From Thermodesulfatator atlanticus (lineage in GTDB: Bacteria; Desulfobacterota; Thermodesulfobacteria; Thermodesulfobacteriales; Thermodesulfatatoraceae), in NCBI GenBank assembly GCA_011321895.1, contig DROK01000261.1, positions 1-9,554 of the forward strand: a stretch of 9,554 bases of DNA. Direction: 5' to 3'. Both the position numbers and the translations under genes were made by a program. This document shows, in pieces, positions 1 through 7,532 of this stretch (positions within the stretch are counted from its first letter, which is position 1; the number at the start of each line of letters is the position of its first letter). A model generated the notes under the pieces. It saw only the letters and a program-made list of their open reading frames with translations. It was not told the DNA's origin and did no database searches.

Positions 1-1
1 C

Positions 2-2437
2 AAATACCCGGACGTCCTTACCAGCCTTGAGCTGGAAAGGATGACCTGTGCTTCCGGGCCTACGGAAGGGGAGGTGCTAAGGCCCTCTGATTTTACCCAT
101 CCCCAGCGTATCGCCTTTCTCCAATGCGTGGGTTCCCGGGATGTCACCTGTGGCAACGGTTATTGCTCTTCGGTCTGCTGCATGTACGCCATGAAAGAGG
201 CCTCGGTAGTGAAAGAGCACCTGCCGGAGGCCGAGATAGATCTCTTCTTCATGGATATCAGGACCCAGGGCAAGGGTTTTGACGAGGCCTTTAACCGGGC
301 GGTGGAAAAGTATGGTTTTCGGACGATCTACGCCCGGGTGCCCCGGGTAGATCAGGTGGGGCGCAAGCTGGCCCTGACCTACGTTACCGAAGACGGAAGG
401 ACGCACCGGGATTTTTACGATATGGTGGTCCTTTCGGTAGGGCTTGACGCCCCGGCGGGGGCCGAGGAGCTCGCCAAACGCCTGGGGGTTGAGCTTAACC
501 ACTACGGTTTTGCCCGGACCAAAGTGGCCACCCCTCTTGAGACCAACGTGCCCGGGATCTTCGTGGCCGGGGCCTTCCAGGGGCCCAAGGATATTCCGGA
601 AAGCGTGGTCCAGGCCCAGGGGGTGGCGGCCAAGTGTTCGGAACTTTTGGCCGAGGTCCGGGGGCAAGACGCGGTCCACAGGGAATTTCCGCCTGAAGAC
701 GAAGAGCTTGAAAGGGAAGAACCAAGGATCGGAGTTTTTGTCTGTCACTGCGGGGTGAATATCGCCGGTGTGGTGGATGTCAAAGAGGTAGCCCGCTACG
801 CGGCGACCCTGCCTGGAGTGGTCTATACCGAAGACGTCCTGTATTCCTGTTCGCAGGACACCTTGAACGAACTGGTCAAAAAGATAAAAGAAAACCGGCT
901 CAACCGGGTGGTGATCGCGGCCTGTAGCCCCCGTACCCACGAGCCCCTCTTCCAGGAGACCTTGAGGGAGGCGGGGCTTAACCCGGCCCTCATTGAGATG
1001 GCCAACATCCGGGACCAGTGTGCCTGGGTACACGCCGAGGACCCTGAAGCCGCCACCCAGAAGGCCAAAGATCAGGTGCGGATGGCGGTGGCCAAGGCCA
1101 GACGGCTCACCCCGCTTGAGCTCCAGAAGGTCTCGGTGACCCCTTCGGCCCTGGTGATTGGCGGTGGGGCGGCAGGGCTTCAGGCGGCCCTTTCGGTGGC
1201 GGAGCAGGGCTTTGAGGTCTATCTGGTGGAAAAAGAGGCCGAGCTTGGCGGGAACCTGCGCCGGGTAACCGGTCTTCTCTCTGGGGAAGACCCCCAGAAA
1301 ATCCTCAAGGACCTGATCAAACGGGTGGAAGCGCACCCCAGGATCACCGTCTTTACCGGTACCACGGTGGAAAACGTCTCTGGTTACGTGGGGAATTTCA
1401 CCTCCACTTTGAGGAAGGAAGAGGGCTCGGAGGTGATCAACCACGGGGTGGTGATTCTGGCCACCGGTGGCAAGGAACACCGGCCGGACCGTTATGGCCT
1501 TGGGGCCAACGAGCGGGTCATCACCCAGCTCGACCTTGAGGCGGAGCTCAAGGGTAAAGCGGGGAAGCTTGCCCGGGCCCGCAGCGTGGTGATGATCCAG
1601 TGTGTGGGCTCCCGGGGAGACGACCTCAATTACTGCAGCAAGCTCTGCTGTCAGCAGGCGGTGAAAAACGCCCTGCGCCTCAAAAAGAAATACCCGAAAA
1701 AGGACGTCTACATCCTCTTCCGTGATATGCGTACTTACGGTTTTTCCGAAGACGCCTACCGGGAGGCGCGCAAGAACGGGGTCATTTTCCTGCGCTATAA
1801 ACCGGAGGCCAAGCCGGAGCTGGTACAAAAGGGCAAGACCCAGTTCGTCAAGGTTTACGACGCCCTGCTCGGAGAAGAGCTCCTGATTCCGGCTGATCTT
1901 CTGGTCCTTTCGGTGGGGATTGCCCCTGGAGAAAACGAAGAGCTTTCTAAGGTTATCAAGGCTCCCCTTACGGGAGACGGCTTTTTCCTTGAGGCGCACG
2001 TAAAACTCATGCCGGTTGAGCTCCCGGTGGAAGGGGTTTACGTCTGCGGGCTGGCCCACGGGCCCAAGCCCTTGGACGAGACCTTGGCCCAGGCCCGGGC
2101 GGCGGCAGCCAAGGCCGCGATCCCCTTGGCCAAGGGGTTTGTGGAAGTGGCGCCCATTGTCTCCCGGGTGGACCAGAAGAAGTGTATTGGCTGCGGTATC
2201 TGCGCCGAGCTTTGTCCGTACGGGGCGATAGAGATGGTCAAGGTGGGTAAACGCAAAAAGGCCCAGACGATCACTGCTTCCTGTAAGGGTTGCGGTATCT
2301 GTGCCTCCCACTGTCCGGTGCTGGCCATCAGTATGGGTGGTTTCACAGACGAGGCCATTTTGGCGCAGATAGAGGCCTTCGGGGCCTTTGTGGAAAGGGA
2401 GCTTGAAAAAGAAAAAGCCGGTGAAGAAGCGGCTTAA
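2..2437 (+). CDS. hdrA: HdrA-like double-module FAD/iron-sulfur electron-transfer subunit (5' end missing)
   Basis: This is a heterodisulfide reductase A-type flavoprotein, a cytoplasmic electron hub that uses FAD and several [4Fe-4S] clusters. The open frame runs to the left edge, so the start lies upstream; the ATG at 41 is internal, because the codons before it already read as HdrA (VLTSLELER). Two HdrA modules lie in tandem. The first ends with the cluster motif CX12CX3CC (125-181) and an FAD-domain tail ([18 protein letters not shown]). The second begins with the N-terminal HdrA motif CHCG (743-751) and CSPRTHEP, then a Rossmann glycine motif (IGGGAAG, near 1160) and CX10CX3CC (1601-1651). 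It lacks the CxxC-type motif (as in TMDCSIC) that normally follows the Rossmann fold. The C-terminus carries two ferredoxin motifs (2183-2212 and 2282-2314). It is probably the flavin-containing subunit of the MetFV-Hdr complex encoded downstream. A QmoB-like role is the main alternative, made less likely by the metV/metF context. Confidence 0.9.
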   Translation, partial: KYPDVLTSLELERMTCASGPTEGEVLRPSDFTHPQRIAFLQCVGSRDVTCGNGYCSSVCCMYAMKEASVVKEHLPEAEIDLFFMDIRTQGKGFDEAFNRAVEKYGFRTIYARVPRVDQVGRKLALTYVTEDGRTHRDFYDMVVLSVGLDAPAGAEELAKRLGVELNHYGFARTKVATPLETNVPGIFVAGAFQGPKDIPESVVQAQGVAAKCSELLAEVRGQDAVHREFPPEDEELEREEPRIGVFVCHCGVNIAGVVDVKEVARYAATLPGVVYTEDVLYSCSQDTLNELVKKIKENRLNRVVIAACSPRTHEPLFQETLREAGLNPALIEMANIRDQCAWVHAEDPEAATQKAKDQVRMAVAKARRLTPLELQKVSVTPSALVIGGGAAGLQAALSVAEQGFEVYLVEKEAELGGNLRRVTGLLSGEDPQKILKDLIKRVEAHPRITVFTGTTVENVSGYVGNFTSTLRKEEGSEVINHGVVILATGGKEHRPDRYGLGANERVITQLDLEAELKGKAGKLARARSVVMIQCVGSRGDDLNYCSKLCCQQAVKNALRLKKKYPKKDVYILFRDMRTYGFSEDAYREARKNGVIFLRYKPEAKPELVQKGKTQFVKVYDALLGEELLIPADLLVLSVGIAPGENEELSKVIKAPLTGDGFFLEAHVKLMPVELPVEGVYVCGLAHGPKPLDETLAQARAAAAKAAIPLAKGFVEVAPIVSRVDQKKCIGCGICAELCPYGAIEMVKVGKRKKAQTITASCKGCGICASHCPVLAISMGGFTDEAILAQIEAFGAFVERELEKEKAGEEAA

Positions 2438-2448
2438 AGGGGTGGGTT

Positions 2449-3207
2449 ATGAGTTTTGAGCCCAAGATTTTGAGCTTTTTTTGTCACTGGTGCTGTTACG
2501 CAGCGGCGGATTCGGCGGGGGTGGCCCGTTACCAGTATCCCCCCAACAACCGGGTCATCCGGGTGATGTGTACCGGTCGTATTGATCCACGTTTCGTGGT
2601 GGAGGCCTTCTACGTCGGCGCGGACGGAGTGCTGGTTGGGGGGTGACATCTGGGCGAGTGCCATTACCAGTCTGGTAATTACGAAGCCCTTTTGATGGCC
2701 GAAGTAAGCAGGAGGATCCTGGAGTTAGTGGGTTTGAAGGTGGAGCGTTTTCGGATTGACTGGGCCTCTGCGGCGGAGGCCCCGCTTTTTGTAAAGATCG
2801 TCACGGACTTCACGGAGACTATCAAGAAGCTCGGCCCCCTCGGTGAGCCGGAAGGGCTTGATATGGAGACGATCAAGCTGCGGCTGGCGGCGGCGCGCCA
2901 GCTTACCGCTAAAAGTCGTTTCCGGGCGGCTTACGGGAACCTGGCCCGGGAATTGAAAAAGGCCGGTGATTATAGTCCCGAAGGTATATCCCGGCGGGTG
3001 GAGGAAAAGCTCGTGCCCCTTATCAAAAAGGAACTCCTTGAGGCCGAGGTCAAGGCCCTCTTGGGTAAGGGGCCCGTCTCTATTGAGACTTTACTTCAAA
3101 AAACAGGGGCAACCCAGGAAGATATCGTGCCTATTTTGGAGGCTCTTTCCAAGCGAGGGCAGGTGGAAAAACAGGGAGAGGTTTGGCAACCCAAGGCAAA
3201 GGAGTAA
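2449..3207 (+). CDS. mvhD: MvhD-type iron-sulfur subunit, probable selenoprotein (TGA at 2644-2646 read as Sec66)
   Basis: This is the MvhD/FrhD (hydrogenase delta-subunit) family, which carries a [2Fe-2S] cluster and passes electrons to HdrA. Codons 1-65 show the family N-terminus: CHWCCY (C12, C15, C16), YQYPPN, and MCTGR (C41). An in-frame TGA follows at codon 66. The frame then continues as [14 protein letters not shown], exactly what follows the first cysteine of the MvhD G-C-H-x-G-D-C-H-Y motif, so the TGA sits where that cysteine belongs. Reading through gives 252 residues. The downstream piece has no good start: the ATG at 2692 falls inside the conserved domain and has no Shine-Dalgarno sequence. 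Selenocysteine at this position is known in archaeal VhuD and in some bacterial homologues. A C-terminal extension (from about residue 130) ends in a winged-helix-like segment ([20 protein letters not shown]). The start lies 11 bases after hdrA; the stop is 3 bases before the next gene. A sequencing error or true stop is the alternative. Confidence 0.88.
2652..2689 (+). promoter_or_regulatory. SECIS-like hairpin downstream of the in-frame TGA
   Basis: A perfect 6-bp stem, attacc (2663-2668) with ggtaat (2674-2679), closes on the five-base loop agtct. Below it, gggc (2652-2655) can pair with gccc (2686-2689) across an internal loop. Bacterial SECIS elements lie within the coding sequence just after the UGA and have a short stem with a small apical loop containing GU, as in E. 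coli fdhF. Here the GU (2670-2671) starts 24 bases after the UGA, which is suitable spacing for SelB. The fold was found by eye; no energy was calculated. Confidence 0.7.
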
Positions 3208-3210
3208 GAG

Positions 3211-3768
3211 ATGATAGAGCTCAAGGGTCGCGATCCCCATCTGGCGGGGGAGTTGATAAACACCGGGGCTCCCGGGACGCTGGCCCAGTGTTTCCGTTGT
3301 GGGGCCTGCTCCGGGGTGTGCCCGGTAGAAAAAGTGGCTGAAGATTTCGACCCCCGGGTCATAGTGCACGGGGTTTTATTAGGGCTTAAGGAGCGGTTGC
3401 TGGCCGGAGATACCATCTGGAAGTGTTCCGGCTGTGGTTCCTGTGTGCCGGTCTGTCCCATGGACGTAAAGCCCATGGAAGTAATCAAGGCGCTCAAAGG
3501 CCTGGTTGCGCAGGAAGACCCGGCCCGGGCCCTCGAGCTGCGCTTTGAAACCGGGCGTTTGGCCCGGGTGGAGGCGGGCAAGTGTATCGCCTGTCTTACC
3601 TGTGTGCGCACCTGTCCCTTTGGGGCACCGCGTATCCTTTCAGAGGGTTACGCCGTAATCGATCCTGAAAAATGTCAGGCCTGTGGGATTTGCGTGGTGG
3701 AATGTCCCGCCCGGGCTATTGAACTGAAAACCGCGCCTGAAATGGCGGTCACGGTGGTAGGGGGGTAA
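3211..3768 (+). CDS. hdrC: HdrC-like subunit fused to a 2[4Fe-4S] ferredoxin domain
   Basis: This 185-residue cytoplasmic iron-sulfur protein probably relays electrons between HdrA and its partners. Four cysteine motifs are visible. The first pair, C27-C30-C33-C37 (CFRCGACSGVCPV) and C72-C75-C78-C82 (CSGCGSCVPVCPMDV), has the spacing and intervening helical segment typical of HdrC. The second pair, C125-C128-C131-C135 and C155-C158-C161-C165, forms a compact bacterial ferredoxin domain. Each motif is CxxCxxCxxxCP, so four [4Fe-4S] clusters are predicted. Ordinary HdrC has only the first two, so the C-terminal ferredoxin is an added module. There is no membrane segment or CCG domain, so it is not HdrB or a DsrK-type fusion. 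The ATG follows an aaaggag ribosome site (3198-3204) that overlaps the end of mvhD, implying coupled translation. The family call is firm; the exact partner assignment is inferred from context. Confidence 0.85.
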   Translation: MIELKGRDPHLAGELINTGAPGTLAQCFRCGACSGVCPVEKVAEDFDPRVIVHGVLLGLKERLLAGDTIWKCSGCGSCVPVCPMDVKPMEVIKALKGLVAQEDPARALELRFETGRLARVEAGKCIACLTCVRTCPFGAPRILSEGYAVIDPEKCQACGICVVECPARAIELKTAPEMAVTVVGG

Positions 3769-3773
3769 GGTAG

Positions 3774-4169
3774 ATGTCTGAGCTAAAGTTAGCTATCCTC
3801 TGTTGTCATTATACCAACGAGGCCACCGCTCAGGACGTGGCGGATATTCCGGCGGAGGTAGTGATTAAGCGGTTTCCCTGTTCCGGGCGGATCGAAGTGG
3901 TAGACATTTTACGGGCCCTGGAGGAAGACGCCGGGGCGGTGCTGGTGGCGGGTTGTGAGAAGGGAAGCTGTCATAATAACACCGGGAGTCTGCGGGCGGA
4001 AAAGCGGGTAGAGGCGGCCCGAAAAATCCTTGAAGAGATTGGGCTTTCGCCTGAGCGGGTACAGATGGCCTTTATCCCCCGTCTTGATACCGGGGCCTTG
4101 GTGGAGGCGGCCAAGAGGACCTTTGAAACCCTGCTTGAGATTTCGGCAAAAGGGGAGACTTCCTCATGA
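3774..4169 (+). CDS. Short MvhD-like iron-sulfur protein, cysteine paralogue
   Basis: This 131-residue protein resembles a cut-down MvhD. It keeps the N-terminal double cysteine (LCCHY, C10-C11), the central PCSGR motif (C36) that matches MCTGR of the upstream mvhD, and GCEKGSCHNNTG (C61, C66), which aligns with the Sec66/Cys71 motif. The following RAEKRVEAARKILEEIGL segment matches the helix after that motif in MvhD proteins. Cys61 stands where the upstream paralogue has selenocysteine. It lacks the CxxCC spacing of the first gene and its C-terminal extension, so cluster ligation may differ. It is probably a second electron-transfer subunit of the reductase complex, perhaps the direct partner of MetV, with which it overlaps by ATGA at 4166-4169. 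I cannot tell from sequence alone whether it binds a [2Fe-2S] cluster. A role as a thiol-based assembly factor is possible but less likely. Confidence 0.75.
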   Translation: MSELKLAILCCHYTNEATAQDVADIPAEVVIKRFPCSGRIEVVDILRALEEDAGAVLVAGCEKGSCHNNTGSLRAEKRVEAARKILEEIGLSPERVQMAFIPRLDTGALVEAAKRTFETLLEISAKGETSS

Positions 4170-4846
4170 TCATTGCAGAAAGAAAACCCATTAAGAGAAT
4201 CCTTCAGATGATAGAGCCCTTTGAGCGTATCGCCGTCATCGGCTGCCGCGGCTGTGTGGCCATTTGTTCCGCAGGTGGCGACCGAGAGGTGGAGATTTTG
4301 GCGGCGGCCTTGAGGCTGGCGCGTAAAAGGCAAGGACGCCCCCTTAAAACCGTTGAGGACACCTTTGTCCGTCAGTGTGATCCGGAATATCTGACCCCGC
4401 TTGGGGAACTTAAGGAAAAGGTAGAAGCGGTGGTATCCCTGGCCTGCGGGGTAGGGGTTAATCTGGCGGCTGACCTTTATCCGGACTTAAAGATCTATCC
4501 CGGGGTGGATACCAGTTTTTACGGGGCCAACCCTGCCCTGGGGGAATGGGAAGAGAAGTGTCGGGGCTGTGGGGATTGCATCATCGATTTCACCGGGGGG
4601 CTCTGTCCCATCGCCCGCTGTGCCAAGAATCTTTTGAACGGGCCTTGCGGGGGTTCCCAGAACGGAAAGTGTGAGATCAGGCCGGAGGTGCCCTGTGTAT
4701 GGCACCAGATTTATGAGCGGCTTAAGGCCCGCGGGGAGCTGGAAAAGCTTACCCAGATCTTTCCGGCCAAAAACTGGATCCCGGCCGGCCACGGTGGCCC
4801 GCGGGAGCGCAAGAGGCCTGATCTACAGATGAATTCGCAAAAATAG
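4166..4846 (+). CDS. metV: MetV, zinc/iron-sulfur partner subunit of methylenetetrahydrofolate reductase
   Basis: This 226-residue protein matches MetV, the cysteine-rich partner that feeds electrons to the flavin of MetF in acetogens and related anaerobes. Early cysteines form GCRGCVAIC (C27, C30, C34). The middle has VVSLACGVGVNLAAD, and the C-terminal half carries the diagnostic cluster KCRGCGDC (C132, C135, C138), followed by GGLCPIARCAKNLLNGPCGG, then KCEIRPEVPCVW. The NGPCGG and CPVAxCxK-type signature is characteristic of the methylenetetrahydrofolate reductase C-terminal domain family. The start ATG overlaps the stop of the preceding gene (ATGA), which indicates tight translational coupling. 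metF follows 27 bases later, the usual partner order. The C-terminal tail (GHGGPRERKRPD) is basic and probably disordered. Known biology: MetF and MetV form a complex reducing methylenetetrahydrofolate to methyltetrahydrofolate. Confidence 0.92.
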   Translation: MIIAERKPIKRILQMIEPFERIAVIGCRGCVAICSAGGDREVEILAAALRLARKRQGRPLKTVEDTFVRQCDPEYLTPLGELKEKVEAVVSLACGVGVNLAADLYPDLKIYPGVDTSFYGANPALGEWEEKCRGCGDCIIDFTGGLCPIARCAKNLLNGPCGGSQNGKCEIRPEVPCVWHQIYERLKARGELEKLTQIFPAKNWIPAGHGGPRERKRPDLQMNSQK

Positions 4847-4861
4847 ACAAAACGGCGGCTT

Positions 4862-4869
4862 GAGGAGGA
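4862..4869 (+). promoter_or_regulatory. Ribosome binding site supporting the GTG start of metF-acsD
   Basis: The sequence gaggagga lies 4 bases before the GTG at 4874. It supports GTG as the start, since the reading frame has no better-placed ATG before the conserved MetF catalytic segment begins at about residue 17. Confidence 0.7.
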
Positions 4870-4873
4870 AGAG

Positions 4874-7507
4874 GTGAGTAACGAAAAATATCGCAGCCAT
4901 CTGGAAAGGGTGCTTCGTGAGGGGCACTTTGCCGTTACCTGTGAGATTGGTCCGCCCAAGAGTGCCGACGGCGACGTAGTCCGTCAAAAGGCCCGTTTGA
5001 TCCGGGGCTTTGTGGACGCCGCCAATATCACCGATTGTCAGACGGCCATCGTACGGATGTCTTCCATTGCTTCCGGGGTATTGGTGATGCAGGAAGGGGT
5101 GGAGCCGGTCATCCAGATGACCTGTCGGGACCGGAACCGGATCGCTATCCAGGCTGATCTCTTGGGGGCGGCGGCCCTGGGGATCAAAAACCTCCTCTGT
5201 CTTACGGGGGACCACCAAAAATTTGGTAATCATCCCGAGGCCAAAGGGGTTTTTGACCTGGATTCCATCCAGCTGCTGGACATGGTCCGGCGGATGCGGG
5301 ATGAGAAGAAGTTCCAGTGCGGGGAAGAGATAAAGGGAAAGACCGTGGAATTTTTCCTGGGGGCGGCGGCCAACCCCTTTGCGGATCCTTTTGAGTTTCG
5401 GGTACACCGGCTGGCCAAGAAAGTGGCGGCGGGAGCCCAGTTTATCCAGACCCAGATCGTTTATAACCTTGAGCGGTTCCGCAAATTTATGGAGATGGCA
5501 AGAGACCTCGGTCTTACCGAGAAGGTCTATATCCTGGCAGGGATCACCCCGCCCAAGTCCTTCGGGATGGCCCGTTACATGAAATATTTTGTCCCTGGAC
5601 TTGATGTACCTGATGAAATTTTGAAACGACTCAAGGACGCCAAGGACAAAAGGGAAGAGGGGATCCAGATCGCCGTGGAGATCATCGAGCAGGTGCGGGA
5701 GATCCCCGGTATTGCCGGGGTGCACATTATGGCCATCGAGTGGGAGGAGGCGGTGCCTGAGATCGTAAAACGGGCAGGCCTCCACCCGCGGCCTCTAGCA
5801 GAGGAGGTAAAGGTCGAGGTACCGCGGCCGGCACCGGAGATCGTGCCTGAAAAACCGGAGGTAGAAGAAGAGGTCCCTGAGGCCCCGCCCAAGGTGGAGG
5901 TACCAGCCGAGGCCCTGAAGGAGATCTTCGGTTCCCTGCGCAGCAGCATGGAGGCCTTAAGGGACGGCATCAACCTCCTCCATGAAGGTCTGGCAAGCCT
6001 TGAACGGGCCTTGCTGGGTGGGCCGGCTGAGCGGCCTGCACCCCCTGAGATAAGGCCTGAGGAAAGACCGGAGGTCAAACCTGAAGCCCCGGTGGTTTCC
6101 AAAGAGGAGGAAGAACGGGCCCAGAAGGTGGCGGATCTCCTCTCTGCCGCCAAGGCGGCCCGGGAGGCGGGAGAACTTGCCAAAGCCGAGGCCCTTTACC
6201 GTCAAGTCCTTGAGCTTGAGGCGGAAAATGAAATCGCCAAAAGTGCTTTAGCTGAGATCGAAAAAGAACGTTTGGTTGAGGAGTTACTGAAAGAAGCTGA
6301 GAAAAAACTTAAAGAAGAGGACCTGGACGGGGCCGAGGCGGCTTACCAAAAAGTCCTGGAGATCTACCCGCAGAAGACGGAGGCGGTAAAGGGGCTTGAA
6401 AAGGTCAAAGAATTGAAGGCGGCCCGGGTGGAAAAGAAGCCGGAAGAGAAGCCGCCGGTTGAGGAAAGGCCAGCGGTGGAGGCTAAGGCCCCGGAAGTGG
6501 CTGATATTTTGGTCTTTGCCGAACTCTCCAAGGAATACCGTCCGGTCTCTGAAAGGGCCGCCGGCATACCGGAAGACGTTTATAAAGAACCAGGGACGGC
6601 CTATATCCGGGAGGTCACCATCGGAGAAGGGGAAAAGGCCATCACCATCGGTGGCACCAACGTGCTCCCCTTCCACCTCTTTGAGGGGGAGATGAAGAAT
6701 CCGCCTCACGTGGCCATGGAGGTCCTGGACGTCAAACCTGAGGACTGGCCGGAGGCGCTGGCCAAGTATTTTGCCGACGTTTTTGATGATCCGGGGGCCT
6801 GGGCCAAGAAGTGCGTTGAGGTTTACGGGGCAGAGGCCATAAACGTTTACCTGGTGGGTACGGACCCGAACTTTCTTGATCTCGGCCCGGAGCATGCGGC
6901 CAAGGTGGTGGAAAAGGTGGCCCAGGCGGTGGATGTACCCCTGGTGATCTGGGGTTCTGGCTCGGCGGAGAAGGACGTAGACGTTTTGCGTGAGGTGGCC
7001 AACGTGCTTGGGGCCAAAAACGTCATGATCGGGCCGGTGGTGGATACCAATCACCGGGCCCTGGGGGCCACGGCCATGGGTTACGGCTATTCCCTGATTG
7101 CCTCAAGCCCCATTGACGTTAACCTGGCTAAACAGCTCAATATCTTGCTTGAAAACGTAGGGGTCCCGCTGGATAAGATCGCCATGGACCCCTCGGTAGG
7201 GGCGCTGGGTTATGGTTTAGAATATACTTATTCCGTGATGGAAAGGATAAGACTTGCGGCCCTTTACGCTCAGGACGAGAAGCTTCAGGTGCCCTTCGTA
7301 ATCAACGTGGGGCGTGAGGTATGGAAGACCAAAGAGGCGGGGCTTCCCAGCGACGATATGCTGGGGGACCAGGAAGTCCGGGGGATAGCCCTGGAAGCGA
7401 TTACCGCTCTGGCCCTGCTCTTAGCCGGGGGAGACTTCTTGATTATGAGACATCCCAAGGCCATTGAGGTGACCAAAAGGGTCATCGATGGCCTTATGGC
7501 CCAATAA
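4874..7507 (+). CDS. MetF - TPR linker - AcsD/CdhD fusion: methylenetetrahydrofolate reductase joined to corrinoid iron-sulfur protein small subunit
   Basis: This continuous 877-codon frame encodes two Wood-Ljungdahl proteins. Residues 1 to about 307 are MetF, an FAD TIM-barrel reductase: CEIGPPK contains the likely catalytic Glu24, and LTGDH (Asp113) is the FAD-binding loop. Residues about 308-420 form a Pro/Glu/Val-rich spacer containing one amphipathic helix (about 345-382). Residues about 420-510 hold two TPR-like helical hairpins (AGELAKAEALYRQVLEL and EDLDGAEAAYQKVLEI). A second charged spacer follows. From about 542 to 877 the protein is AcsD/CdhD, the TIM-barrel small subunit of the corrinoid iron-sulfur protein, with LPFHLFEGEM, MEVLD, PLVIWGSG, IDVNLAKQLNILL, DPSVGALGYGLEYTYSVMERIR and, near the end, MRHP. 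GTG start with a good ribosome site; acsB follows 25 bases later. Normally metF and acsD are separate genes. No frameshift or stop marks the joins, so the fusion looks genuine. It would tether methyltetrahydrofolate production to the methyl-accepting protein. Confidence 0.92.
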   Translation: MSNEKYRSHLERVLREGHFAVTCEIGPPKSADGDVVRQKARLIRGFVDAANITDCQTAIVRMSSIASGVLVMQEGVEPVIQMTCRDRNRIAIQADLLGAAALGIKNLLCLTGDHQKFGNHPEAKGVFDLDSIQLLDMVRRMRDEKKFQCGEEIKGKTVEFFLGAAANPFADPFEFRVHRLAKKVAAGAQFIQTQIVYNLERFRKFMEMARDLGLTEKVYILAGITPPKSFGMARYMKYFVPGLDVPDEILKRLKDAKDKREEGIQIAVEIIEQVREIPGIAGVHIMAIEWEEAVPEIVKRAGLHPRPLAEEVKVEVPRPAPEIVPEKPEVEEEVPEAPPKVEVPAEALKEIFGSLRSSMEALRDGINLLHEGLASLERALLGGPAERPAPPEIRPEERPEVKPEAPVVSKEEEERAQKVADLLSAAKAAREAGELAKAEALYRQVLELEAENEIAKSALAEIEKERLVEELLKEAEKKLKEEDLDGAEAAYQKVLEIYPQKTEAVKGLEKVKELKAARVEKKPEEKPPVEERPAVEAKAPEVADILVFAELSKEYRPVSERAAGIPEDVYKEPGTAYIREVTIGEGEKAITIGGTNVLPFHLFEGEMKNPPHVAMEVLDVKPEDWPEALAKYFADVFDDPGAWAKKCVEVYGAEAINVYLVGTDPNFLDLGPEHAAKVVEKVAQAVDVPLVIWGSGSAEKDVDVLREVANVLGAKNVMIGPVVDTNHRALGATAMGYGYSLIASSPIDVNLAKQLNILLENVGVPLDKIAMDPSVGALGYGLEYTYSVMERIRLAALYAQDEKLQVPFVINVGREVWKTKEAGLPSDDMLGDQEVRGIALEAITALALLLAGGDFLIMRHPKAIEVTKRVIDGLMAQ

Positions 7508-7517
7508 GTTTGTAATT

Positions 7518-7524
7518 AAAGGAG
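7518..7524 (+). promoter_or_regulatory. Strong ribosome binding site of acsB
   Basis: The sequence aaaggagg lies about 8 bases before the ATG at 7533. It is the best Shine-Dalgarno match in the window and fixes the acsB start, consistent with high expression of acetyl-CoA synthase. The 25-base gap before it shows no terminator or promoter. Confidence 0.75.
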
Positions 7525-7532
7525 GAAACCGG

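Noticed and set aside
41..43. ATG at 41 as the start of hdrA
   Set aside because: HdrA-like residues (VLTSLELER) are encoded in frame before it and the protein would begin mid-domain; no ribosome site is needed for an internal methionine.
77..2311. A 744-codon open frame on the minus strand opposite hdrA
   Set aside because: The translation has no recognisable motif and is rich in His, Pro, Gly and Arg, as expected opposite a GC-rich gene. The plus strand encodes clear HdrA motifs throughout.
2692..3207. A separate gene starting at the ATG at 2692
   Set aside because: The ATG has no Shine-Dalgarno sequence, the frame is the same as the upstream piece, and the conserved MvhD motif continues directly across the TGA. 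One selenoprotein explains both pieces.
4847..4873. Promoter or terminator between metV and metF-acsD
   Set aside because: The 27-base gap holds only a ribosome binding site; no inverted repeat with a T-run and no recognisable -35/-10 pair.
4823..5785. A 320-codon minus-strand frame opposite metF
   Set aside because: It covers conserved MetF coding sequence on the plus strand and its own translation shows no family motif.
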